Of a DNA stretch of 64,000 bases, positions 52,347 through 63,050 are shown one piece after another; the stretch's first letter is position 1, and every line of letters starts with the position of its first letter. Source of the stretch: Hydrangea macrophylla. Taxonomy: Eukaryota > Streptophyta > Magnoliopsida > Cornales > Hydrangeaceae. Under the pieces are notes generated by a model. The model was given only the letters and a program-made list of their open reading frames with translations, was not told the DNA's origin and made no database searches. The DNA lies in the NCBI GenBank assembly GCA_033977485.1, contig CM066994.1:85870871-85934870 (forward strand), given 5' to 3'. The position numbers and the translations under genes are program-made.

Positions 52347-55300
52347 TGTGGACACGCGGTATTCCACCACTTGTTGTTTTTGTTTGAAACTGATTTAGAT
52401 CAAAGAAAGAAAATGGTCTATTGAAAACAGATACAGAGTCGCCACTTGGTCTTTAAGGAACCAAGAAACCTAATTTTGATTCAACCAAATGGATAAAGGG
52501 CACCGGCCCTTCATAACCAAATAACTTGGCTCGGGGTTTTGGTACGAGAGAGGAAGGAGCCTTTGTCACGACTAAAACACCCTCAACTCGCCCCGCATTT
52601 CAACCAGCCTCAATTACATCCAAATAATCATCTTATACTATGTATGGTTTGACAATTAATACTATATTACATCACATAAGAAATTATGAAATGGAAGATC
52701 TAAAGATAAGATATCATTCATAAGAGCTAAGCCAATGCAAAGTGAAAGATCACACAAAACAAACCTAGGAAAAATCGTCTAATCACATATCAAGTAATAA
52801 AGTTTTCCTAATCTAAGGGGACATGAAATGTTCTTGAAACAAACAAATCAAAGAAAACAAGGATGCTTAGCAAGCTAGAATTATGCATGTTAATCTTTAA
52901 GATGAGAAGATCTCTCAATCCCCAGGATGGATAAGAAAGGATGATTAGATCGAGGGGAAGCATGAACGTGTGATCATGATCATTCCTTATAATCTTCTTA
53001 GATTAGGAGTTACAAAAACCCCAAATCTTTGCATGGATGCAATGTATGTATCTAGAATGTGCCAAGGTTATAGTGTGTTTTATGTTCATGGATTCCTAGA
53101 ATGACTTAGAAGTCTAAAATGTGTATGAATGAATAAATTAAATCATCATAGGACATGTACAAATTTAGTATGAACTACTTCCTAAGACATGAGCTAATTT
53201 GGAGTACATGTAAGCATCAAATCAAAGGATAGAAGTGAAAATATGCTTGCTGTGAATAGTGGACAGAACAGTAACATGATCTTTCGGAAATTGAAAAGAG
53301 AGGTTAGGAATGTTTTCAATGCATTATTTTTTATGGAGATATTCCTTATTGTGTCTAGAACACAAACCAAAAAGCCAATCTTTAATAACTACTACAGATT
53401 GAGAGAAATCATATAAACAATAGAGGTTATTCAGAAACAGAGTACGCATTGTCGACTGAAATGTTAGAAACTCTTAGAAAATGGAAACACAAGATCTAGA
53501 GGCCCATATTATACAGACGCTTCCCTAAGACATTGAAGTTCAAGTAAAAAATAAGTTGGGACTACTCTTTTTGGAAAGGTTTTCTGTAAAACAAGTTCAA
53601 AGTCAACCTAGCTGCTGTGACAGCAGAGGCAGAATGTTTGGAAGAAATGTTTGAACAAAAATAGACCCCTTTCAAGTGCTTCCAAGTCAAGCCAAAAATC
53701 ATGGATGTGCCATAATGAGTTAGAAAGCCTTTCCAAGTGGTCTTGCATTCATATATTGAGTATTGAACTCAAAATAATTCTTTGAAGTTAAATGACTCAC
53801 TGTTTTGAAGGTTTTGAGAAAACCAGGTTTATTTCTTGAAATCAAAATGAAGGGTTTAAGAGGTGGTTTTGAAATGGGGGTTTTGAAAACATATTTTCAA
53901 TACTTAATGAAGATTATAACCACTTAAAATGTCAACATCAAACATATCATCAAGAACCTCCAAGATTGTTGGAAAGTATTATTTATATTTTAAAGACAAC
54001 TTCATGAATACATAGGAATGTATTGAAGTTGAAATCATCATCTATCAAACATGTTTTTGAGGTCAAGAGCTACTATCCATATGGATTCACTCACCTCAAA
54101 CTTCATGTCATCATCTAGATGATGATAGACTTGTAATTAAATAAAGAAAAACAAAAAAAAGAAATGAGGTGAGAGAAGATGAACAAATATAAACAAACAA
54201 ATAGATAGCAATCAATAGATGATATTCATGATGTATTGGACTTGTAGTTTGGTGTTTCACTCATATGTGGTGACATTGGACATGGAAGTAGCTTCCTCTC
54301 TCTTAAATGCTCACTAAAATGGTGGTTAGGTGTATTGAATATGAAGTAAATGGAAGTAATGAAGTAAAAACAAAGTTTAGAACTCACTTTCTTGTTTGAA
54401 AAATCAAAGAAGGAAGCTTCTTTTGTCTCTAAAACTTTTCAAAGCATGCATTTGACACCCCCCCCCCTCCAAAATGAGAATTCAAGGGGGGTTTATATAG
54501 GCCAATTTGGGTGGTTTTGGGGTTTTAGAAGTACTCCCATTGGTCCCAAACATTTGTGAACATAGAACTATGTTGTTTTAATTTCTAATTAATCAAAATG
54601 AACCCCCAAAAGAAATTACAAAAAAACACCATTCTGGAGGAGAGTGCCGCGGCGGCACTGGGCCTGTGCCACGGCGGCAGTGGGCCAGTGCCACGGCAGC
54701 ACTTCTCTTCATTCGTCCAGATAATCCTTTTTAGGCCCCCAGAGGTTCCAGCATTTGCAAAAAGGCCCTATTTTGTCCGAAATTCACAGAAAATGCATAC
54801 GAACTCCAAATTGGGGTTGTTATATACCGTTCAAAAGTTAATGGAGTCTACTTTATATAGAAAATAGTTCGGAGATAGGTCACCTTGAAAAGTTTTGCGG
54901 TATTCGCGATAAAATCCAATTTGATAGCCTTTTTCGCCTTTAGAAATTCATAATAAATTCGTTTGAAATCCAAAAATTATGTGCGATATACCGTCGGAAA
55001 GCTATTGACCTCTAGTATCCATGAAAAATGTTTGAAAAATGATACAGCGCTCTAGTTTCAAAGTCAACTTTTGGTCAAACTGGTCAAACCTAGGATTCCT
55101 GGGAAGTTCTAGAAACCTTTAGGAGCTTCCAAGAGCTGACGTTCTCGTTCGATTTTCTTTTAAAACTCATTTTAATATTTTCCACATGACCTAGAATGAT
55201 CCCAGAACTTTTCAGCAAATTTGGATGATTTTGGTCAAACATGGTCAAACTTAGTTAAACCGGTCAACGGGGACTTTCTGGGAACTTCCGGGACTTTCGG

Positions 55301-55558
55301 GGGTCTCTGGGAGCCGACGATTTCATCCGGTCTTGCTTTAGAACTCATTTTATTGTTTTTCTTACGATGTAGCGCGTTTCCAGAATATTTGGTCCGAATT
55401 CGGAAGCGTTCGGGCTTTCGGGGGTATTTTAGTCATTCTGAGCATTCTGAGAGATAGAACTAACTTCCAGGAGTCCTTTTTTAGTCTTTTACAATCATTT
55501 TGAACCACCAAGCTATGGGTCTCCTAAATCTGATAGCCAACAAAATGGGATGTCTACA
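52347..55558 (-). mobile_element. E5 5' LTR (LTR-B)
   Basis: 3212 bp. On the minus strand it starts TGTAGACATCCCATTTTGTT (55558) and ends GCGTGTCCACA (52347). It pairs with LTR-A at 35384-38360. TATA is at about 54501-54492 and the GC-rich palindromes at 54642-54703. It belongs to the same LTR family as LTR-C in E6. Confidence 0.92.
54642..54703. repeat. GC-rich AGTGCCGC palindromes in LTR-B
   Basis: AGTGCCGCGGCGGCACTG at about 54643-54660, GTGCCACGGCGGCAGTG and CAGTGCCACGGCAGCACT follow. They lie 141-202 bp upstream of the LTR-B TATA box. Confidence 0.82.
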
Positions 55559-55804
55559 CCCTCAGAATAGAGCTCAACCTAGTAGAAGAGAAAAGCGATA
55601 GGGCATATCTCATAATGACAGCTTACAAGTAGAGAGTCTCGTAGTACTACAACAAGAAAGTGAAGCATCGCAGTTTCTAAGTAGGAGACCTGGTCCTCAA
55701 AGTAGTGAAACAATTCCCTAAAAACCCAAGCCACAAAAAGCTAGGGCCAAATTGGGAGGTACCCTATAAGGTCATCCAAATCAACCAACCGAGTACCTAT
55801 TGGT
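55559..55804 (+). pseudogene. pol: E7: gypsy integrase C-terminal fragment
   Basis: The plus strand reads LRIELNLVEEKSDRAYLIMT, YYNKKVKHRSF, VGDLVLKVVKQFPKN and LGPNWEVPYKVIQINQPSTY, the C-terminal domain of a Ty3/gypsy integrase of the Tat/RIRE2 sort. Three stops interrupt it. It is wedged between E5 LTR-B and E6 LTR-C and breaks off at YW just where LTR-C begins, so E6 inserted into it. The rest should lie right of E6. Confidence 0.85.
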
Positions 55805-56092
55805 TGTAGACACCCCATTTTGTCGGCTATCAGATTTAGGAGACCCATAGCTTGGTGGTTCACAATGATCGTAAAAGACTCAAAAGGACTCCTGGAAGTC
55901 AGCTCTATCTCTCAGAATGCTCAAAATAACCAAAATGCCCCTAAAAGCCCGAAAACTCCCAGATTTGGTCCCAAAGTTCTGAAAACATGCTATGTCGTAA
56001 GAAAAGCGATAAAATGAGTTTCTAAGAGAAATCGGGCGAAATCGTCAGCTCCCAGAGACCCCCGGAAGTCCCGGAAGTTCCCAGAAAGTTCC

Positions 56093-56172
56093 CGTTGACC
56101 GGTTTGACCAAGGTTTGACTAGGTTTGACCAAGGTTTGACCAGGTTTGACCAAGTTTGACCAAGTTTGACCG
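56093..56172. repeat. 11-12-bp repeat GGTTTGACCAA
   Basis: About seven copies of (G/A)GTTTGACCA. LTR-A and LTR-B keep two to four copies in the same place (as TGGTCAAAC on the plus strand, about 55230-55265 in LTR-B). Confidence 0.85.
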
Positions 56173-56689
56173 AAATCGTCCGAATTCACCAGAATCATTT
56201 TAAATCATGAGAAAAGTGTTAAAACAAGTTCCAAAAGAAAATCCAGCGAAAACATCAGCTCCCGGGAAGTCCCGGAGGTTTCTAGAACTTCCCGGGAATC
56301 CCAGGAATGACCAGTTTGACCAGAATTTGACTTTGGAACCGGGACACCAAAACAATCTTCAAACATTTTTCATGGATACTAGAGGTCAATAGCTTTCCAA
56401 CGGTATATCGCACATAATTCCTGGATTTAAAACGAATTTATTATAAATTTCCAAAGGCGAAAAAGGCGATCAAATTGGCTTTTATCGCAAATACCGCAAA
56501 ACTTTTCAAAGTGACTTATCCCCGAACTCTTTTTTATGTAAATTAGACTCCATTACCTTTCCAACGGTATATTATAACCTCAATTTGGAGTTCGTACGCA
56601 TTTTCTGTGAATTTCGGACTAAATAGGGCCTTTTCACGAATACCGGAACTTCAGGGGGGCTAAACAGCATTATCTGGACGAAGGGAGGA

Positions 56690-56730
56690 GCAGTGCCGCC
56701 GCGGCACTGGCCCAGTGCCGCCGCGGCACT
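56690..56730. repeat. GC-rich palindromes in LTR-C
   Basis: Two units of CAGTGCCGCCGCGGCACT separated by GGCC, 155-195 bp upstream of TATA. Confidence 0.85.
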
Positions 56731-56884
56731 CCCCCCCAGAGCAGTGAGTTTTTGTAATTTCTTTTGGGGTCCCATTTTGATTAATTAAAAACCAAAACGA
56801 CGTAGTTTTGATTCCCAGCTTATTTTGGACCAATGGGAGACCATTTTAAACTTTTTAAAACTCCATTTACCACCCCTCCTTTGC

Positions 56885-56892
56885 CTATAAAA
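56885..56892 (+). promoter_or_regulatory. TATA box of LTR-C
   Basis: GCCTATAAAAGAAGCC; transcription would start near 56915. Confidence 0.72.
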
Positions 56893-57399
56893 GAAGCCAT
56901 TTACTTCCATTTAGAGGAGAGACATGGAAGCTTAGAAAAAGCTTAGGAAGAAACTCTAGGGAAATATAGAGAGAGAAAGAGAAGTAGTCTTCTTCTTCCA
57001 TTTTTTCCAATCAAAGTGAGTTCTAATCTTGTTTTCCTCCACCATTTTTCTATATACTTCATCATCAATATACCCAATCACCATTCTTGAACATTCTTGA
57101 GTTAGGAAGCTACTTCCATGTCCAAATGTCAAAATCTATGAGTGAAACACCAAGCTACAAGTCCAAAATCATATTGATTATCATCTATTGATTGTTATTT
57201 ACTTGCTTGTTCATATTATGTTCATCTCTTTTTAATCTCATTTCTTTTTTATTTTCTTTATTTACTTATTAGTTCATCATCATCTAAGTGATGACATGAA
57301 GTTTGGGGTGAGTGAATCCTTATGGATAGTAGCTCTTGACCTCAAAAACATGTTTGATAGATGATGATCATAACCTCAATACTTCCAAGATGTTCTTGA

Positions 57400-59200
57400 A
57401 ATGTATTGAAGTTATGTCCAAAATAAAAATGAATCTCTCCAATAATATTGGGAGTTCTTTGATGATTCAAGGTTGGATGACGTTCTAAGTGGTCACATGG
57501 TCATCTCAAGAGTTTAAGTTCATGCTTTGAACATCTATTTCAAAACCCCCAATCAAGAACTCAAACTCTATTTCAAACCCAAATCCATTTTCTTCAAGAA
57601 TGATCCAAAACAGTGAGCTGTTCAGATTCAAAGATTTGTTTTGAATTAAATACTTGATTTATGATAATGAAAACACTTGGAAAATCTTCCTAAGACATCA
57701 TAGTTTGTCCCCAATTTTTCCCATCAATTATAGAAATGTGAAAGTATTTGTTTTGGATGTGAGAAGTTCATATTCATAATCTGCCTCTGTTCTCACAGAA
57801 TGTTCACCCAACTTCTTGCACTTATTCTGGATATTTTCGTCACTGTACATATATCTTTTCTATTTTTTTTATAAAACTTGGGTGTCTTAGGAAACTTTTG
57901 GTATATAATGGGTCATCATAAACCTTTTCTTTGATTTATGAAAAATCATACAAAATCAGTCAACAGTGCAGCTTTTGTTTCTGAGTCATGTGTACATTCT
58001 GATTTATTTCTTTTAATCTGTGATAGCTATTGATGTTTGGCTTTTTGGGTTATTTTCTTGACACAATAAGGATGATCTCTGATTTTTATCACATTTTTCT
58101 AGGCACGTTTGACCTCCCATTATAATGTTACAAAGTAATGCATACAGTCTGTCCACTATTCACAGCATTTTACTTTTTGGCTTTCACACTTTGATGCAAC
58201 ACTCTCTTGTATCTAGATGAACCCATGTCCCATGCACATGTTCTTTACCACTTTTAGCATGCTATATCATATCATGTATCATCTATCCTCTCATGTATCA
58301 TACTCCCATAGATTCTTGAGTTTGATTTCCAAATAAAACCATGGTTTGCAAATACTTGGGAAGTTCTTGAAATAAGTTAGGAATTGATATTCCAAGTGGT
58401 TAGAATATTCATCCAAGATCTGGAAGTATACTTTCAAAACCCTCATTTCAAAACCCCCCCTCTTAAACCCCTCATTTTGATTTCAAGAAATAAACCTTGT
58501 TTTTCTCAAAACCCTCAAAACAGTGAGTCATTTAACTTCAAGGAATTATTTTGAGTTCAATACTCAATGTATGAATGTAAGACCACTTGGAAAGTCTTTC
58601 TAACTCACTATAGAACACCCATGATTTTTGGCTTGACTTGGAAGTACTTGAAAATGGTCCATTTGGACCCAAACATTCCTTCCATCCAAACATTTTGTTT
58701 TTGCTGTCACAGCAGCTAGGTCAACTTTCGACCTCTTTTCCAGAAAACTTTTCCAAAAGGGGTGGTCCTAAATTATTTTTCCCTTAAAATTCAATGTCTT
58801 AGGGAACTTTCTGTATACAATGGGCCTCTAGATCATTCGTTTTCATTTTCTAAGATTTTCTAACATTTCAGTCGACAGTACGAACTCTGTTTCTGAGTGA
58901 CCTCTATTGTTTATATAATTTCTCTCATTCTGTGATAGCTATTCAAGATTGGCCTTTTGGGTTGTGTTCTAGACACAATAAGGAACATCTCCATAAAAAA
59001 TCATGCATTGAAAACATTCCTAACCCCTCTTTTCAAATTCCAAAAGATCATGCTACTGTTCTGTCCACTATTCACAGCAAGTATACTTTAACTTTCATTC
59101 TTTGATTTGATGCTTATATGCATTCCAAATTAGTTCATATCTTAGGAAGTAGTTCATACTACATTTGTACATATCCCATATTGATTTCATCCATCCATTC
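57400..59200. repeat. 912-bp diverged tandem duplication within LTR-C
   Basis: TGATAGCTAT at 58021 and 58933, and GTCCACTATTCACAGCA at 58151 and 59063, are each 912 bp apart. AACAGTGAG followed by CATTT/GTT and CAAAACCC blocks also pair up. LTR-A and LTR-B have the segment once. Edges are approximate. Confidence 0.78.
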
Positions 59201-60014
59201 ATACACATTTTAGACTTCTAAGTCATTCTAGGAATCCATGAACACAAAACACACTACAACCTTGGCACACTCTAGATACATACATTGCATCCATGCAAAG
59301 ATTTGGGGTTTTTGTAGCTCCTAATCTAAGAAGATTATAAGGAATGATCATGATCACACGTTCATGCTCCCCTCGATCTAATCGTCCTTTCTCATCCGTC
59401 CCGGGGATTGAGAAATCTTCTTTTCTCAAAGATTAACATGCATCATACTAGTTTGCTAAGTATATTTTACTTTCTTTGATTTATTTGTTTCAAGAACAAT
59501 TCATGTCCCCTTTAGATTAGGAAAACTTGATTAATTGATATATGATTAGACGATTTTTCCTAGGTTTATTTGTGTGATCTTTCACTTCGCATTGTGTGAT
59601 ATTTGGCTTAGATCTTATGAATGATATCTTATCTTTAGATCTTTCATTTCAAGTTTCTTATGTGATGTAATATACTATTGTAGTACTATTTGTCGAACCA
59701 TACATAGTATAAGATGATTATTTGGATGCTAATTGAGGCCCGTCGAAAGACGGGGCGAGTTGAGGGTGTTTTAGTCGCGACAAAGGCTCCTTCCTCTCTC
59801 GTACCAAAACCCCGAACCAAGTTCTTTGGTTATGAAGGGCCGGTGCCCTTATCCGCTTGGGTGAGTCAAAATTAGGTTTCTTGGTTCCTTAAAGACCAAG
59901 TGGCGACTCTGTATCTGTTTTCAACAGACCATTTTCTTTTCTTTGATCCAAGTCAAAATCAATTTCAAAACAATCTCAAACAAGAGAAGTGGTCCACTTC
60001 CGGTGTCCACAATC

Positions 60015-60032
60015 TGGCGACTCCACTGGGGA
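60015..60032 (+). other. E6 primer-binding site
   Basis: TGGCGACTCCACTGGGGA, three bases after the LTR end. Confidence 0.85.
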
Positions 60033-61565
60033 TTTTTATTTCAAAACAAAATAATATAGAGGTTTGACTCATAAGAAGCATCCTTAAAATCAACTTTTTA
60101 CTGTGTCTGGTTCACCGCATTGCACTCTTGCATTTCCCTCCTCCGACTGTGTCTGAAACGTGACGCTGACATTGTTCAGGTCTTGCTGTGCCAGGGCACA
60201 AGTCACCGTTGATACTGTACCTTCCAAGGTATATCAAAAAGAGTAAAAACCTCCGTACTGTCTCTCCGACGGTATATTGGAACTCTCGTCAACGGACCCT
60301 CTTTGACTAAACCCAGCCTTTGCATATAGATTCCTGTAGAACCTTTCATAGGACTGTTCATTTATCTTTTCAGATAGGACAATGTGATATAACTGTTGTA
60401 TGCCCTGACGGGATTACTTGCGCGGTGAAGACGTTTATGTGGCATAGAATAGAACCTCTTTCTTATGATTCCCAAGGCAATCACTCACATGTGATCACAT
60501 TGAGTTGACTTGCCTAGGCACCATGATAAGGATGTCTGCTCTATGCTCACAAAGATATACACCGCAAACCTTGTTTGTTGGTCCTAAGACATAGGAGTAT
60601 GAAAACTTGCTAGACAGTATGATCACCATCATCACCTATCCTCGTCGTATACCCCTATTTCTTCCAGAAACTCTACCCAACTCATCAGGATATCCCTGTT
60701 TTCCCTAGGAACTCTGTCCGAATCACCCAGATTTCCTAGAAATCCCTATTTCTCCCCAGAATACCCAGAAACTTCAATTTTCCTTAGAAACTCCGACATA
60801 CTTGTTTCTCCCAGAAACTCTGTCCGACTTACCCAGTTATACCTGTTTTCCCAGAATCTCTGTCCAAATCTCTCAGATTACCCAGAAATCTCAATTTCTC
60901 CCAGAAATTCCAGTATACTTGTTTCTCTTGGAAACTCTGTCCAACTTACCCGAGTTTTCATGTTTTCCCATAAGCTCTATCCAAATCTCCAAGATTTCCC
61001 AAAATTTCCAACAACTCCATCCAAACTTCCCAAAATGCCTAGATGTACCAATTTCTCCCAGAAATTCTGATTTCCCAATTTCTCCTAGAAGCTCAGTCCA
61101 AATCAACCAGAAATCCCTATTTCTCCTAAAAAACTCAAGTGACTTCTAGAAATTTCTCCAAATCTTTCAAATCCCTATTTCTCCCAGAAAATCTGTCCAA
61201 AATTTTCGAAGTATCCCGAAAATCCCTGTTATCCCTTGGTGATCATACTGGAAAGAAAGGTTAGCACACTTTGTATGATTAGGACCTTACTTGCTTAACT
61301 GCTATATGTTAGAAGTAGAGGCATCATATAGATTAGGGTTCGCATCCGCATGATTGTCTCATATGCATACACAATTCATGTCAGTTTGCACACACATATA
61401 TCTCATAAGTCCACACAGTCTATCCCTTCTAATCATCACATGATCATCGATCTTCATCCTCCGAGTCTGATCCTTGTCATTTCAATTTGTAAGACATCAC
61501 AGGTCCTAAACGTCGTCCTGCTACATTTTCTTCTTGGGATTAATAGCCCTCCCGGAAACAAACCT
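60033..61565 (+). other. E6 leader with TTTCTCCCAGAAACTCTG repeats
   Basis: Between PBS and Gag. From about 60650 to 61230 diverged copies of TTTCTCCCAGAAACTCTGTCC recur, the same repeat as in the E5 leader on its sense strand. The first 600 bp match the start of the E5 leader. Confidence 0.75.
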
Positions 61566-62381
61566 ATGGATCACAAAAGCTTAGAAACTCGAGTCGCCAA
61601 GATGAGAACCACTATGACTCAGCTTTCGGATCACCTCACCTAGGTCCTAGGATTTCTTGAGAAAATGAGACCAGAAGTCCGCATTCACTTCGCTTGGACT
61701 CGTACACCGAATGATCAACTAATCAGAATAACTGTGGATGCTAGAATGACCGCTATGGAACCTGCTGTTGAGAAGATCAGGGACGAGCTTGCGGAAATGA
61801 CAGATATGATACGGCATTTGGCTAACCCACCACCCTCGATTCTGCTATCTTCCCGGCCAGCACCTTGTACTGAATGGTTTGGAAAATTAGCTGATCTTTG
61901 GATACGTAGTTTGGATCGAGAAGCTCTTGACAAGCTCACCAGAATAAAGGATGCCATCAGAGAAGGAAAGTTCAGGAATAATGAACCCCAACACCAGTCC
62001 AAGGGACCCAACTACTCCCTAGACTCCCCAGATGTCCATGCACCTAACCACCAACCAATGGCCTACTCTCTCCGTCCACACCAGTCCATTCCACCAAATC
62101 GCCCTAAAGGCCCTCGCAAATTCTCCAGACTTGATCTTCCCCTCTCCACAGCCTTAGACCACCTACTCAAAAAGGGCCACCTGCAACTCCTCCCTCACAA
62201 ACCACTACCGGATCCCATACCCTCTCACTACAACATGAGCCTACAATGTGCTTACCACCAAAATCTAGGCCATGCCACTGATCAGTGCATCCGCCTCTGC
62301 CATGACATTCAAAATCTCATAGAGGATGCACCCCATCCTAATGCCATCTCCTATCTTGGCTTGGACCAACCGCTCGACTGA
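61566..62381 (+). pseudogene. gag: E6 Gag with capsid core deleted
   Basis: Starts MDHKSLETRVAKMRTTMTQL; a TAG at 61641-61643 interrupts it, after which one frame runs from 61665 to 62381. The capsid core found in E4 and E5 (FDG.NP..H through the ESFA block) is missing. The text goes from a Pro/Ser-rich part to LDREALDKLTRIKDAIREGK, which matches the E5 segment just before the nucleocapsid. The nucleocapsid is intact: CAYHQNLGHATDQC (CX2HX4HX4C) and CHDIQNLIEDA. About 239 codons are left open. Confidence 0.83.
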
Positions 62382-63050
62382 TCCCCTTCGCTGAGGCACA
62401 TGAATGTTGAACATGTGCCGGTGAAGTGATGGTGTTTGGAACTCTTGCTAGAAAACCAAATGAAGATGCTCTTTAGAAAAAAAAAGAAATAAAAAGAATA
62501 AGTGAGTCACTGTGACATTCCATTTGAGACCGGGTCGAGTCCAGTCGAGTCTGTTGTGTGTTTGTCTATTTCAAGTTTAGTCTTGTGATCGAGTCTGTCT
62601 GTCACCGAGTTGTTAATGAGTCTGTAATCCTTCTCTACTGATGGAATGAAATCTCATTTTGCCTAATCTGATGTGCCTAGTCATAGATACATGAATCACT
62701 AGACTGAAGTGTCACTTTTCAAATTACCATGGATATTACTCTGGTAATAATTTTTCTACGACAAAACAAAAAGAATCCTGAAAGGTTAAAATCAATTTCA
62801 CGCTGACACTGATGAAGAGCTGGAATTGAATAGTCTTACTTTAAGAATTTAAAGATTCTCTTACCTCAATCTTGAAAAGACATGCTTGGAACTGACTTGG
62901 GGCTTGCCCAACATCCTTTCCACCATTTCTACCATTTCAAAGCCTTGGGCCCAACCCAATTGATAGCCATGCGAACCTGTGCAGACTTGGTCCTTGATGG
63001 TAGCCAAACATTTCAATGAGTTTCATCTCCACTTTCAAAAAAAGAAAAGC
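62382..63050 (+). other. E6 non-coding stretch after Gag
   Basis: No pol, repeat or domain recognised. In E5 the same place holds about 5 kb of protease, RT, RNase H and integrase. The exact deletion points are not visible. Confidence 0.55.

Larger units (their letters stand above)
35384..55558 (-). mobile_element. E5: giant Tat/Ogre-like Ty3/gypsy element with antisense genes
   Basis: About 20.2 kb. On the minus strand: 5' LTR 55558-52347, PBS, leader with 51-bp repeats, Gag, protease with G-patch, RT-RNase H, a second archaeal-type RNase H, integrase, then about 6 kb carrying two genes on the plus strand, a polypurine tract and the 3' LTR 38360-35384. Large size, dual RNase H and the Arg-type PBS are hallmarks of the Tat/Ogre lineage. 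The 3' LTR lacks its last 265 bp or so. Target duplication cannot be checked. Confidence 0.9.
55805..60011 (+). mobile_element. E6 5' LTR (LTR-C), 4.2 kb
   Basis: Starts TGTAGACACCCCATTTTGTC, ends CGGTGTCCACA. Same family as LTR-A/B but about 1 kb longer, owing to an internal duplication with a period of 912 bp. TATA at about 56885-56892, GC-rich palindromes at 56690-56730, TTTGACC repeats at 56093-56172. The 5 bp before it are TTGGT; the right flank is off window. Confidence 0.92.
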
